Origin: CAIVSN01 sp036171455
Lineage (GTDB): Bacteria; Patescibacteriota; Gracilibacteria; BD1-5; UBA2023
DNA length: 25,420 nt
NCBI GenBank assembly: GCA_036171455.1
Contig: JAVHRB010000098.1
Span: 1 to 25,420 of the forward strand
Reading direction: 5' to 3'
Position 1 is the stretch's first letter. Every line of letters begins with the position of its first letter. Shown one piece after another: positions 1 to 9,482 of the stretch. A program made the translations under genes and the position numbers. The notes beneath the pieces are model-generated. The model saw only the letters and a program-made list of their open reading frames with translations. It did no database searches and was not told the DNA's origin.

Positions 1-193
1 CGAAATCACAAAGCGGTAGCCCACGCAGCAAGCTGACGGGGAAAAGAGATTCTAATAACACATAGTGAAGAAAATCGAAAAAGTCCACGTGAATCGCGGG
101 CTTTTATCGTTTTCAGTAGCGAAAACGGAGATGACTATGTTTTACTGGTTTGATTTTTGTATGGATTTTGTCCATATTTTCAGCCCTGGATAT

Positions 194-222
194 TTGCCTT
201 AAACGTCAAAATATGTTATTCT
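194..222 (+). promoter_or_regulatory. Predicted sigma70-type promoter
   Basis: TTGCCT (194-199) and TATTCT (217-222) are separated by 17 bp and lie 25 bp before the ATG at 248. The spacer contains AACGTCAAAATATGTT, which closely resembles a sequence at 24767-24783 upstream of another gene. This is a consensus match only. Confidence 0.4.
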
Positions 223-247
223 GTGAATGTATCATTTAACGTAGCGC

Positions 248-907
248 ATGGACCTCTGAACCACTCCTCAGGATCACGCTCCACTCTCGTCAGCGCCACA
301 AGCAGAAGTACGTAGAGTCGAGAAAAGGCCTGACAATATCCCCGAAATCGACCTAAATAACCCTGTTTTCATTTTAAAGAAAAAGGTTTCTTGAAACGTG
401 GGTGGAATTATCCATGTAGCCGACAAGGGGGTAGTTGTAAAAGCGACTGCTGAGAAATCAGGAGAATTACGGAGTGAGACGGAAAAACGAGAATTCTTGC
501 AAAAACTCTATCTTTCCACAAAGGATCCAGTAATAAAAAGGTCGATTGAAAATCGAATGATACAAATTTATAATATCCCCGGAAGGGCACTCTACGCAAT
601 ATCTCTTGAAGGAAAAAATATCGATTCTCTTTACGAGAAAAACGGTGGGGAATATTTTGATATTTCCGGTTTCCGTAAGAAAGAAATCATAGGAGAGATG
701 ATCGAATGATTACTGGAACGAAGATTTCATATTCAATCCAAAAACATCGCCTGAACTTTTCAATATAGCCAAAACGGTAAAAGCATAGGATCTTTTGACG
801 GTGATTTTCTTACTAAATTTGCCGAGTGTGTTGACAGAGTAGTAGAGTTTCGAGAGGCTACTATCAAAGAGGCTAAAAAAAGACGAGAAATGGAGGCTAA
901 TAAATAA
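248..907 (+). CDS. Hypothetical 219-aa protein
   Basis: With TGA read as Gly the frame is open from the ATG at 248 to the TAA at 905-907, giving 219 aa. Under the standard code it would be split at about 257, 392, 707 and 758. I do not recognise the family. The first 45 residues are proline- and charge-rich and look disordered. The middle is a mixed alpha/beta segment. The last 35 residues form a strongly charged helix (many K/R/E) ending EMEANK-like. There is no signal peptide or membrane segment. The ATG at 248 is the first start in the open frame downstream of a plausible promoter; a GTG at 398 is an alternative but would discard an in-frame open segment. The gene is convergent with the minus-strand gene ending at 923, with 15 bp between the stops. 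Confidence 0.6.
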
Positions 908-922
908 ACGCCAAGTTATTAA

Positions 923-3559
923 TTATTTCAAAAATAACGCCTCAATTTTGTAGATAGTTTCTTTATCATATCAAGCCAGTACGGTCGTTAGTGGTACGCC
1001 CTTATCCATTGAATATATCTTCTCTCTAATTTCTCGCACTTCTCCCATAATCTTCTCGCTCGCCACCTCCATCTTTTTCAAGGCCTCCCGCTCTACTTCA
1101 TTGGATCACTCCTTTTTCCCCTCACGATAATCGCGGATTTCGAACTCTTCGAATCCAGATTTTTTCATGAGACCCTCTTTTACTCCTGCTCCATCGGATA
1201 CTCAGGCTTGTTCTAGTCGAGAATATACCGTCTCGTCACGAAGTGCGTATTTGAGCCCGCCTTTCTCTGCCTCTGCGGAGTTTTTCGCGAGATTTACGAA
1301 CTTCTGTTCCAAGTTCGTTGGATTCGTAGCAGACTTTCCACCGCGTCCATTCTCTGGGCCATAGACATCTTCCTCGCGCTTCTGTTCCTTCGGAGGTGCA
1401 ATTTTTACGGACAATTTGAATATATCGCGATTCGTTTGTGCGAACGTGGCAAATTCCGGAGCTTTTGGATCGGCCTTATGTCCGTATTGGTCAAATACGA
1501 AAAATCCTCCATCCGGTCTATTTGCAAACGAGTACCCCTTCGCTTCGAGTTTCTTGCGTTCCTGATTTAGGGTCGCGGAATAACGTTCGAGTTTGTTTTT
1601 GTCCATGGCAGATCCAGGCATGCGGCCCATAGCGACTCAACTTTTCACGGCACTCACGAACCCAAGATTGTATATATAAAGATCCATGAATGTACTCAGG
1701 TCTTTGATTTCTGATAGCTCCTTCCCGACCATTTCGATCGCTTCCTTCGTAGTGAGTCCGGAATCAACTGCCTGTTTCACTGCTTTTTCAACACCTGCCG
1801 AAGCGGCTATGTAAAAGGTGAAGAACGCCGCCTCCGATCAAGTTTTGAGAACTGGGGTACCGATTGTATCCACCCCCTTGAAAATAGGATTTTTCATCAG
1901 GGATTTCGCGAGCTCAGGAGTCATTGAAGATCCGGCAAGTTTTCCTACTGCGTCACGAAACGCATGCTCGGCAATCGCACTCGTTTTGAAGATGCCGAAT
2001 AGAACAGTATTAGAAGCAAGTTCAAACGATTTCTTGCGCAGAACATTGTTTTTTATGTCGGATTCCTGTATCCCGATCCCAGCAAGTCCTTCGGTAACAC
2101 CATCCTTTCCGCGTGATTTTCCAAGGAGTCAGTAGCCAGTTGCAGTAAGTAGGTTATTCACTCCGGTATACACGACTCCGGCTTTCAGGAGTCCAACTCA
2201 TCCGGATACATCGACCACCATTCCAGTTACCACTCCTGACACGATCGTGCTTCCTACATCGATCGTTGTTTCCCAAGGTTTGTCTTTCACGTACTTCATG
2301 GCATTTTTCGCTGAATCAAATGCCTTTTCGGTGAATTCATCCCGGTAGATCGCCTCGAATTTGGACTCGAACGCAGTGAGGAGTACTTTTTTATCCTTTC
2401 CTGCATTCCCAAGGTTTCCGAAATCGAGGGTGATTTTCTTGTCACCTACAGGAAGAGAAAAACGTTGTCCTTGGAGAACTACTTGCGAAGTCGGTTCAGA
2501 GAGGATGAGTTGTTTTCCGATATTTTTTGTATATTTCTTTACCTCATCCTTGATTACTGCTTCATACCGATCCGGGGCCGACGTAATCGCTTGCTGGTAC
2601 ACCATTTCGTTTCCTCCTGCTCGGAGCATCGTAGTATGCTGTGCTCGGATAGCTTCAATATCGCGGTTGATTAAATCTTTGAGCGAACCGATTTTTCTGA
2701 GGAGATCAGTCGTTTTTCCATAGATATCTCCGGTAAGCTTTTCTCCGGAAGATTCTTTCGGACCAGCATTTTCCGAGATCCCGAGTCATTTCCGAATGTT
2801 CGATTTGATACCAGACTCTATAATGACACGTTCGGTGTTTTCGAGAAGGTAATGCCCCCGGTCGGTGTTGAGGGATTTCTTGAATGTTTCAGCGTTTGGT
2901 CGGTGTTTCGCAACAATCGCCTCGGACTGCTTCTTGAAAGATTCCTCATGGAAGTTTACAGCGCTGTCCCATCCTTGTGGATAGTTTCCTGAGTTGATAA
3001 TATGGATCTTTTGTTTTTCAAGCTCATCCCGAGACTGACGCTTGCGGGATTCGAGCGCTGAGAGATCGTCGGATGCGAGGAACTTCGCGAGCGTATCTGG
3101 ATTCGTTTCGGTCGATTTGAGAGCGACGTAAGCTTCGGTCGAAAGTATTGGGACAGATACTCCGTTCAAACCCCCTTTTGTTTCGAATTTCGAGAATGCC
3201 AAAGCTTCTGCTGATCGCTCGGTTATACGTTCTGTTGGATGTTCAGTAGTCGTTTTCTGTTCAGGAGCCTTCCTAGTCTTCGGATGTTTTGCTAGTTCAA
3301 GAGCCTTGGTATTGAAATACGAGCAAAGTTGTCAGTATTCTTTCTGAGCCTCGGGTGAGCCAGTACATACGATCGTGATAAACCGTCGGAGATTATCGGG
3401 CGTAGCATTTTGAATGAAACCTTCCATCTGCGAAGATAACTCTGTCATTGCTTCCCCATCACCCCGTTCCTTTCGCTCTCTCGCCAAATGCTCCGCACGG
3501 ACCATTTCTTCGGCCGTGCGGGGTATTTGATTCGGGAGTTTTTCTTGGGTGGGGGACAT
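923..3559 (-). CDS. Large hypothetical protein (878 aa), possible membrane-inserting core
   Basis: Reading TGA as Gly joins five apparent fragments into one frame from the ATG at 3559 to the TAA at 923-925. I traced the gaps codon by codon and found no TAA or TAG. About nine glycines are TGA. I do not recognise the family. Residues 1-120 are charged, helical and low in complexity. Residues about 130-430 are helical with many K/E. Residues about 430-500 are hydrophobic and glycine-rich (repeated GxxxG-like spacing around GSTIVSGVVTGMVV and GYGLLG), suggesting membrane insertion. Residues 560-880 are again soluble and charged, ending ALFLK. No N-terminal signal peptide is visible. The start lies 21 bp after the stop of the upstream gene at 3581, so the two are probably one operon. 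A CATAAT box 7 bp before the ATG could give an additional leaderless transcript. Large helical proteins with a hydrophobic middle occur among toxins and secreted effectors, but nothing here fixes that role. Confidence 0.7.
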
Positions 3560-3580
3560 AGTGCGAATTATGGGAATAAG

Positions 3581-3949
3581 CTAAGCAAATGCTAAGAAAA
3601 GTCAGGATTCGACCTCATTGTTTATGATTTCTTTTTCCGTAGTCTCAAAACTTTCCCGTTCCCGAATCTTTCGGAGAAATTCGGATCTCATTTCTTGCAG
3701 GAGTATTGGAGCTTTTTCTGGAAAATTATCCTCATGGAGTCGACGCTTCATAAACTCAATCATGAATTTTCGCTCGCTCTCTAAAAAGGCGACGATTCTG
3801 GACATTTCCATGAAATCCGTCGCCCCTTCATGCAAATGCGAGAGCAGTGCGGCTTTCGATTCTGGAAGCAAGAGAAACGAGCTGTCGAGAATCGATTCGA
3901 TTCGTTCAATCTGAACCGAAATGCCGACTTTTGGAATTTCTAGGTTCAT
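3581..3949 (-). CDS. Hypothetical small helical protein (122 aa)
   Basis: The frame runs to a TAG at 3581-3583; one TGA (3602-3604) near the end is read as Gly, adding GLFLAFA to the C terminus. An upstream in-frame ATG at 3997 would give 138 aa. I choose the ATG at 3949 (MNLEIPKVGIS) because a near-consensus promoter lies inside the longer version and its start point would coincide with this ATG. The protein is predicted almost entirely alpha-helical with amphipathic charged heptads and no membrane segment. The family is not recognised. It lies immediately upstream of the 878-aa gene, so it may be a partner or regulator of that protein. That pairing is inference from position only. Confidence 0.6.
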
Positions 3950-3955
3950 GTGGGA

Positions 3956-3985
3956 ATTGTAGCATATTTTATCCTGTTTTGTCAA
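3956..3985 (-). promoter_or_regulatory. Near-consensus promoter driving a leaderless message
   Basis: On the minus strand TTGACA (3980-3985) and TACAAT (3956-3961) are separated by 18 bp. The expected transcription start, 6-7 bp below the -10 box, falls at 3949-3950, on the ATG of the 122-aa gene. This arrangement decides that start codon and implies a leaderless mRNA. Confidence 0.65.
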
Positions 3986-4273
3986 AGAAACGGACATTCC
4001 AAGAACGCGATTTTTAAAAAGAAGTTTGAGATCTAAAAAGAGTCATATAATAAGAAATTGGCTTACGGATGAGGAAAAACGATCATTCCGAACCGATTCC
4101 GAGCTCACGAATGTTTCTTGAAGGAGACTTTGTGTGTACGAGTCAGCGGATATCCCGGAACGGGCGTAAAAATTTCATTCCGGGAAACCTGCCAAAACAG
4201 AAATTAACTAAAAATGCTTATTTACGAAAACCCTTTTTTTACGGAAGGGCTTTTAAACCAACCATATGGGCCT

Positions 4274-4582
4274 ATGAAACTCCTAACGAACGAAATCCGG
4301 GAATTGTTCCGGAAAACCTGAGACCAGTCGTGAAATATCGATCCGGTCATCATCTGTAAGTTCTTTAATCCAACCGGAGCTGGTACGTGGTACGCTTCGG
4401 AATTCGATGAGGAGAACGGAATTTTCTTCGGATACGTCTCAATATTTTGAGACTGGAACGACGAATGGGGAAGCTTCGCCCTCTCGGAGCTCGAATCATT
4501 CCAATGAAAGTTCGGACTCGGGATCGAGCGGGACCGTCATTTTGAACCGAAGAAGTTTTCTGAACTTGGCATTAATTCCTAA
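4274..4582 (+). CDS. DUF2958 family protein
   Basis: 102 aa from the ATG at 4274 to the TAA at 4580-4582, with TGA as Gly at residues 16, 20, 59 and 78. The pattern matches the DUF2958 family as I know it: an MKLLTNEI start, CKFFNPTGAGTWYASEFD (residues 28-45), FFGYVS, a W/E-rich turn, FALSELES, then GLGIERDRHFEPK near the end. Length is typical for the family. The biochemical role is unknown; relatives are often found on plasmids, integrated elements and in accessory regions. An in-frame ATG at 4214 would add 20 residues, but the family N terminus favours 4274. The next gene starts 11 bp downstream, suggesting a two-gene operon. No Shine-Dalgarno is seen. Confidence 0.8.
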
Positions 4583-4593
4583 CTGATCGCATT

Positions 4594-4869
4594 ATGACAA
4601 AAACCACTCTGAAACTGATCGGAAACCTGAACGGACTTTACGACCGGATATGGCACGAATGGCAGAAAACTGTTCCCGACAGTTCCGAATTCCTCGAATG
4701 TACGCAGAAAATGAAACTTATTCGGAAAATTACAAAGCAGATCGAGGAACAATCGAGAGGATTTTTGAAATCCAAAATCGACTACAAGAAATGAGGGGAA
4801 TTCATTCTTGAGAATACGAGTCTTCCTTATGTAGAACTTCATACAAAAATTATCGAAATTTTACTTTAA
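4594..4869 (+). CDS. Hypothetical small protein (91 aa)
   Basis: The ATG at 4594 opens a frame to the TAA at 4867-4869; the TGA at 4792-4794 is read as Gly (KKGGEF), extending an apparent 66-aa product to 91 aa. The N-terminal two thirds is a basic amphipathic helix rich in K, E and Q; the last 25 residues are hydrophobic and acidic and may form a beta hairpin. No family is recognised. It starts 11 bp after the DUF2958 stop and is very probably co-transcribed with it. Confidence 0.6.
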
Positions 4870-4889
4870 AAAATTTATAAATTATGTGC

Positions 4890-4937
4890 GTGACAAAAGT
4901 CATCTTTTCCATATACTGTCGCCCATATCAATGGGCG
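4890..4937 (+). promoter_or_regulatory. Candidate promoter overlapping an 18-bp palindrome
   Basis: GTGACA (4890-4895) and TATACT (4912-4917) are 16 bp apart. Immediately downstream, at the expected transcription start, is a perfect inverted repeat, CGCCCAT-ATCA-ATGGGCG (4920-4937). A palindrome at a start site is a typical operator position. The unit lies upstream of the restriction-modification genes and just after the DUF2958 operon. Alternatively the hairpin belongs to the 3' end of that operon. Confidence 0.4.
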
Positions 4938-4941
4938 ATTC

Positions 4942-4969
4942 AAAAAGGCAGTTTTATTAAACTCTTTTT
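4942..4969 (+). terminator. AT-rich hairpin with T tract, terminator-like
   Basis: AAAAAG-GC-AGTTT, loop TATT, AAACT-CTTTTT forms an 11-bp stem with a two-base bulge and ends in five T. It could terminate the DUF2958 operon, or a short RNA started by the promoter at 4890-4917. The stem is weak (A/T), so confidence is modest. Confidence 0.35.
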
Positions 4970-5061
4970 GCGCATACACGCCTCAAATTCTCCACCGTCA
5001 TTCTAAAATCAAACCAAGAGGACTCGTGTACCGCATCGTAAAAGGCCGTTGATGCCTATTT

Positions 5062-5067
5062 TATAAT
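5062..5067 (+). promoter_or_regulatory. -10 box for the restriction endonuclease
   Basis: A perfect TATAAT lies 9 bp before the ATG at 5077, so transcription would begin within a few bases of the start codon. No good -35 box is visible 16-18 bp upstream. It supports 5077 as the true start. Confidence 0.5.
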
Positions 5068-5076
5068 GCGCGTATT

Positions 5077-6141
5077 ATGACTCCTAGATTATTCTGAATA
5101 AATCATTCAAATAGAGATTATTCCGATAAAGATACTTGGTGAAAGAACCAATTTAACTCATCCTTTCCTGCATCCCTCTGTAGTTTTCTTTCACATCAGG
5201 GAATTGACAATGTATATTTGAAGCTTTCATCCCAATGAAAGGTAGTACATGATAAAATCTCTACGAATAGTTTATTCGGAATTGATCCAATGTCAGACAA
5301 TCTGTTCTTTTCTTTTGAATCGCCATTCATTGCCTATGAACAATTTTTAATTGGACATTTACCAAGAGTTGATCTAGTTACTCAAGATACATCTCTAAAT
5401 AAACAATTGCGTCCACTCGAGATTAAATTAACTGCCCTACCTGATAATTCAACATGTAACTTATCAGCGGATAAATATGGATGTGAACTTGTAATTCGAC
5501 CGGATACAATCGTATATCTTGCCTGTAGTATTGTTGCAAACTTCAAGGAGCAAAGGAATTTATTGTCAGATATTTTTAACAATAAATACGATTCACTCAC
5601 TGATTGGACAGATGGTCGTGCAGTTTGGAGTTATATCCAACCAATGATTGCAGATATAGATAAAATAATTCTTTCCGTAATTGATAAACAAGAACCTTTA
5701 GTGGTCCAGCCAATATGGAAAACTGAGGGAAAGTCACCACAACTTACTAATCAATGCTTAGATGTGTTTGTCTGGTCAAATTTTGCTTTTACTCAACTAT
5801 TCCTTGATGTGGCAAGATCTGATTTGAGAGAGAATTTAAAAATCACACGTCAAATTAGAACGATAATTTGGTTATTCAAAATGCTATTTGACTTCTCAAA
5901 AGATGGACAAATTGATCACTTGAGAATTATTGACGAATTATCGTATAATACCAAGAATGACAAAGCTTTTGCTGTAAGTGGAAAAGTAACCCATAAATAT
6001 ATGAAGTCAGATGAATTAGAAACACCAAGAATTCATAGTAGTAAAATTAAAGAAATAATTTTATGATGATGACATTTACTGCTTAGTCCTGAACGTAGAT
6101 TTGACGCTATTATCTATAGCTCTCCGTCCCTTTTTACTTAA
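5077..6141 (+). CDS. Type II restriction endonuclease, HindVP-like
   Basis: 354 aa from the ATG at 5077 to the TAA at 6139-6141, with TGA as Gly including three in a row at 6064-6072. A PD-(D/E)XK nuclease core is visible: PRVD with D99, then LEIK with E115 and K117, followed by LTALPDN and KYGCELVIRPDTIVYLA. This block and the N terminus (RDYS-KDTWGKNQFNSSFP) match my memory of the HindVP/HgiDI endonuclease family, whose known members recognise GRCGYC. If so, this enzyme cuts unmethylated DNA at a related site; the specificity is inferred. The start is set by the TATAAT at 5062; a shorter start at 5290 would remove the N-terminal domain. The methyltransferase begins 6 bp downstream, so endonuclease and modification enzyme are co-transcribed with the endonuclease first. 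Confidence 0.85.
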
Positions 6142-6147
6142 ATTCAA

Positions 6148-7059
6148 ATGAAAATTATTGACCTGTTTTCTTGATGTGGATGATTGAGCCTTGGATTTCA
6201 AAAAGCAGGCTTTCATATATCCGCAGCATTTGATAATTGGAAGCCTGCCATCGAGATTTATAAACAAAACTTTCAACATCCTATTTATGAATGCGATTTA
6301 TGAGCAAGTGATAGTATAGGCATTATCAATAGAGAATCGCCAGAAATGATAATCTGATGACCTCCTTGCCAGGACTTTTCAAGTGCCTGAAAAATGAATG
6401 AGGATGGCGAAAAGGCAGATCTCACACTCTCTTTTACCAAGATTATATGTACGTCTAAGCCCGAATGGTTTGTAATGGAAAATGTTGCCCGAATAACGAA
6501 GACGAAATTACTCCCGGAGGCATTGAAACAATTTAAAGAACAATGATATGGTTTAACTCAAGTTATTTTAGATGCTAGCTATTGCTGAGTACCCCAATCT
6601 AGAAAACGTTTTTTTCTAATTGGTCATTTGAATGATCAAGATTGATTTTTGGATAAATTTCTCTCCGAATGACTAAGTGAAACTCCTATGTCTATAAGGG
6701 ATTATCTTTGAAATAGTCTCTGAGTAGAACATTACTATAGACATCCAAGAAGTTATGCAAGAAGAGGTATCTTTAGTATTGATGAACCTAGTCCAACAAT
6801 TAGAGGCGTAAACAGGCCCATGCCTTCGTGATATATTAAACATCCTTGAGATCCTGTAGAATTAGATCCTAATGTTAGACCTCTTACCACCCTTGAGAGA
6901 AGCTACCTACAAACTTTCCCCAAAACATTTAAGTGGTCTGGATCAAAAACAACACTTGAGCAAATTATTTGAAATGCCGTTCCGGTGAATTTATGAGAAT
7001 TTGTTGCCAAAGCTATATTGAAATATATTTCATCAAAGAAACAACCTTGAATTGGCTAA
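6148..7059 (+). CDS. DNA (cytosine-5-)-methyltransferase
   Basis: 303 aa, the partner of the upstream endonuclease; it transfers a methyl group from S-adenosylmethionine to C5 of cytosine in the recognition site. All key motifs are present: motif I DLFSGCGGLSLGF (residues 5-17), motif IV GGPPCQ with catalytic C74 (70-75), motif VI ENV (111-113), motif VIII QSRKR (150-154), a target-recognition region about 185-265, and motif X IGNAVP (274-279). TGA encodes 17 of the 28 glycines, among them one G of motif I SGCGG twice over, both G of GGPPCQ and the G of IGNAVP. That fixes the codon as glycine. The protein is short but complete for the family. The stop codon sits in the loop of a strong hairpin terminator. 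No Shine-Dalgarno is visible before the ATG at 6148. Confidence 0.95.
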
Positions 7060-7075
7060 ATTCAAGGTTGTTTTT
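7039..7075 (+). terminator. Rho-independent terminator of the R-M operon
   Basis: A perfect 15-bp stem (7039-7053 with 7059-7073) encloses a 5-base loop and ends in a T5 run. The methyltransferase TAA (7057-7059) overlaps the loop and the start of the right arm. On the other strand the following T tract is poor, so termination of hamB from the right is less certain. Confidence 0.85.
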
Positions 7076-7124
7076 ATGTACCTGAGCATTATGGTTGTCA
7101 ATAAAATGCCAATATCGTTGCCTT

Positions 7125-9482
7125 TTATATAAAACGGTCAATCATCATCTTCCGTTCTCCTGGAAGGAAATGGATGGTGTTTTTAAAAATAATTTCATCC
7201 TCATTAATGGATTCGATATAATCTTTAATCCACTCTATATCTTCAAAAACAAATCAATAGCGCAATAGCATGATTTCAATAGGATTATTCGTTCAATAAC
7301 GAATGTAGTTTTCCATAGTAAGCGCGCGAATGTCTCATGTTTTTGTAAAGAAAATATTAAATGCGGCAGCTAGTGAGTTGGATATCGAAAAAGTAAGAAC
7401 CTTATCCAAATAATCATAAGTGTCGTACACGAGAATATCATATTGAAAATCAGATAGTCTGGACTCGTTTGGGAAAAGAGAATATTTTCTTAATTGTGAA
7501 CTTGGCAATGTTTCGGCAGGTTGGGTGAACTTTAGGGAAATAGCCATTTTTTGATCCATCGCATCTGCAACGCTAATAATTCAAGTCTTTTGGTATTTTT
7601 CTATTTCACGCTGTTTATCCTTGTTTGTAATATAAGCCATTCTGAGCCCTACAATCTCTTTGAAGGTTCTACCTTGAATTTTCCAAAGCAACATGGCTAT
7701 TGCTACACTTAAAACAGCCTTTTCTCAATCTTTTAAGATTTTTCGTCTCAAATGGGCTTTGTATATCTTCTGAAAAGCCTTTTTTATTTTGTCCTTATCA
7801 TTTTTTGGAAGTGTTTGATAATCAGTTCATCTTATAGCTATCCCCTCAAGCAATAGCTTATCAAGAACGTAGGAAATATCATTATTTATGTCTTGTTCAG
7901 AAATACGGAGGATTTGATTGTTTGGAAGGTATAATTCGTCATTAAAACCATCTCATTTGAAAGCCTCAAATATATCTTTTAAATCTTCAGGAACTTCGGA
8001 AAAATCCTTGTCTAACTTGGATACGGGGTCAATGCTAACGTTCTTATTTAACCTTTCAATGAAAGTCTCCTTGTTTTTCTTATTGATGATAACATAGCCG
8101 AATTCGAATCATTCTCATGCTCAGGTACTTCTTCAGGCTCGTCCAATCAAGTTTTTTAGCCCGAGCTCTCGTTCCTCATCCTTTCACGAAAATTTAAAAT
8201 TATCAACAAACACTGCGTTGAACGGCATATTTACGCCCTGTAATAGTGTTGCAGTGGAAAAACAAATTCTAGCATGGCCGCTGTTAATAAAATCCTCAAT
8301 TATAAAACGAGCCTTAAGAGGCATGGATCAATGATGAATAGCAATTCAGTGTTCCATCATTTCCACTATTAAAGAATAGTGATCAGAAGATTTATTTCAG
8401 TCGGCTCAAATATAATCCTTGAGATCATCAATATACTTTGTGAATTTTGAGTCAGTTCTTTTTGGACATACTTTGATATATTTTGAAAATTTCTCAATGA
8501 AAGACCTGTCGTATATCGAGGCTTTTGAAATATATATTAAAATCGTTCAGTTCTCATTAATTATCTCCGTCATTATATCACTCTCTGCGGGAGTAGTAAT
8601 ATCCAGAATGTCTCGATCATGTGGTGTAAAATAGGCATAATTTCAGTTATCCAAAGTAAGATATATTTTTCCAACGGATAATTGCTTATATCTCTCGTGA
8701 TCTGCGTTATCGCCATCAAAAGAATGTTTTTGGAGCTGTGCCTCTGGATTGCTTATAAATGGGTGTGCAAAGACCTTCTTGGCACTTGGACAAACTTTGC
8801 TAACACGCCGAACAAACGTATCAAATTGCATTCCTCTAAGTATTTCTTCGGAAATTTGAGCTTCATCAAAAAGAAAGAGTTCGATATTTAGCGAGTTGAT
8901 TACTTTGAATAATTCAACTCAACGTTCGGGGGTTATTATAAATATACGTTTGTTTGTTCTTTTTTTATTCACATCCTCGATAAATGGGAGAACAAGAATA
9001 CTCTTGTCATCATCAACAATTTCTTGAACCTTATATAAATATTCAGCTATCAAGGATCTGGTTGGAACAACGATGATTATATCACCTCTCGTTTCTAAAA
9101 TTAACTCTCTGAAGAGATGCGATTTTCAGGAACTCGTAGGAGCTGAAAAGGAGTAATAAAGTTTTTCATATATTCTTTTATATGCATCAGCTTGGAATGG
9201 GGTGAATATTTTCCCGCCACACTCCTTTTGAATAGTTTCAGATAGAATAGAGTACGCTGTCTCCATAACATTCTTTGGACTTTTGGTTTTATAGAATAAT
9301 CCCATTACGTAAGCAATGGAGGCTTCGTATTCAGAAAATTTTTCAGGATGAAATCGCTTAAGATAAGCGAGCATCTCAAGAAGTTCGGGTTTTACTGGTC
9401 AATTTTTGTGGATATCTCAAAGGATCTGTTTCATAACCGAGTCGATATCTCCCTGTATTTCCATGATTTCTTTTATATTCAT
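7125..9482 (-). CDS. hamB: SF2 DEAD-like helicase, HamB of a Hachiman-like system
   Basis: 785 aa when TGA is read as Gly; under the standard code it falls into many pieces. Superfamily 2 helicase motifs are clear: motif I SAPTSSGKS (113-121, the P-loop G119 is TGA), Ia-like PTRSLIAEY, motif II DEAQ (206-209), HHGSMP (383-388), STATLLQGVNMP (409-420) and motif VI GRAGR (447-451), a Ski2-like arrangement. In Hachiman, HamB is an ATP-dependent DNA translocase that senses aberrant DNA ends and controls the HamA nuclease. The C-terminal 330 residues are helical and probably contact HamA. The ATG at 9482 lies inside the end of the hamA frame (10-bp overlap), so the two are translationally coupled. 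It is somewhat short for HamB. An AbpAB-type or another nuclease/helicase pair is the main alternative. Confidence 0.8.

Noticed and set aside
1..313. Plus-strand frame 1 open from the window edge to a TAG near 313
   Set aside because: About 104 codons open when only two stops count is not rare in this code. It overlaps the promoter and start of the gene at 248 and shows no recognisable protein features.
4226..4256. Hairpin-like AAACCCTT/AAGGGCTTT sequence as a terminator
   Set aside because: The stem contains a mismatch or wobble on either strand, and it lies between a divergent promoter and the DUF2958 start, where no transcript obviously ends.
4069..4359. 96-codon plus-strand frame preceded by TATAAT at 4046
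   Set aside because: It overlaps the first 86 bp of the DUF2958 gene in another frame, contains no TGA glycine, has an unprotein-like composition, and no -35 is spaced correctly.
5077..7059. UGA as tryptophan (code 4)
   Set aside because: TGA sits at invariant glycines (GGPPCQ, IGNAVP, SGCGG), where Trp would destroy the enzyme, and TGG is used normally for Trp.
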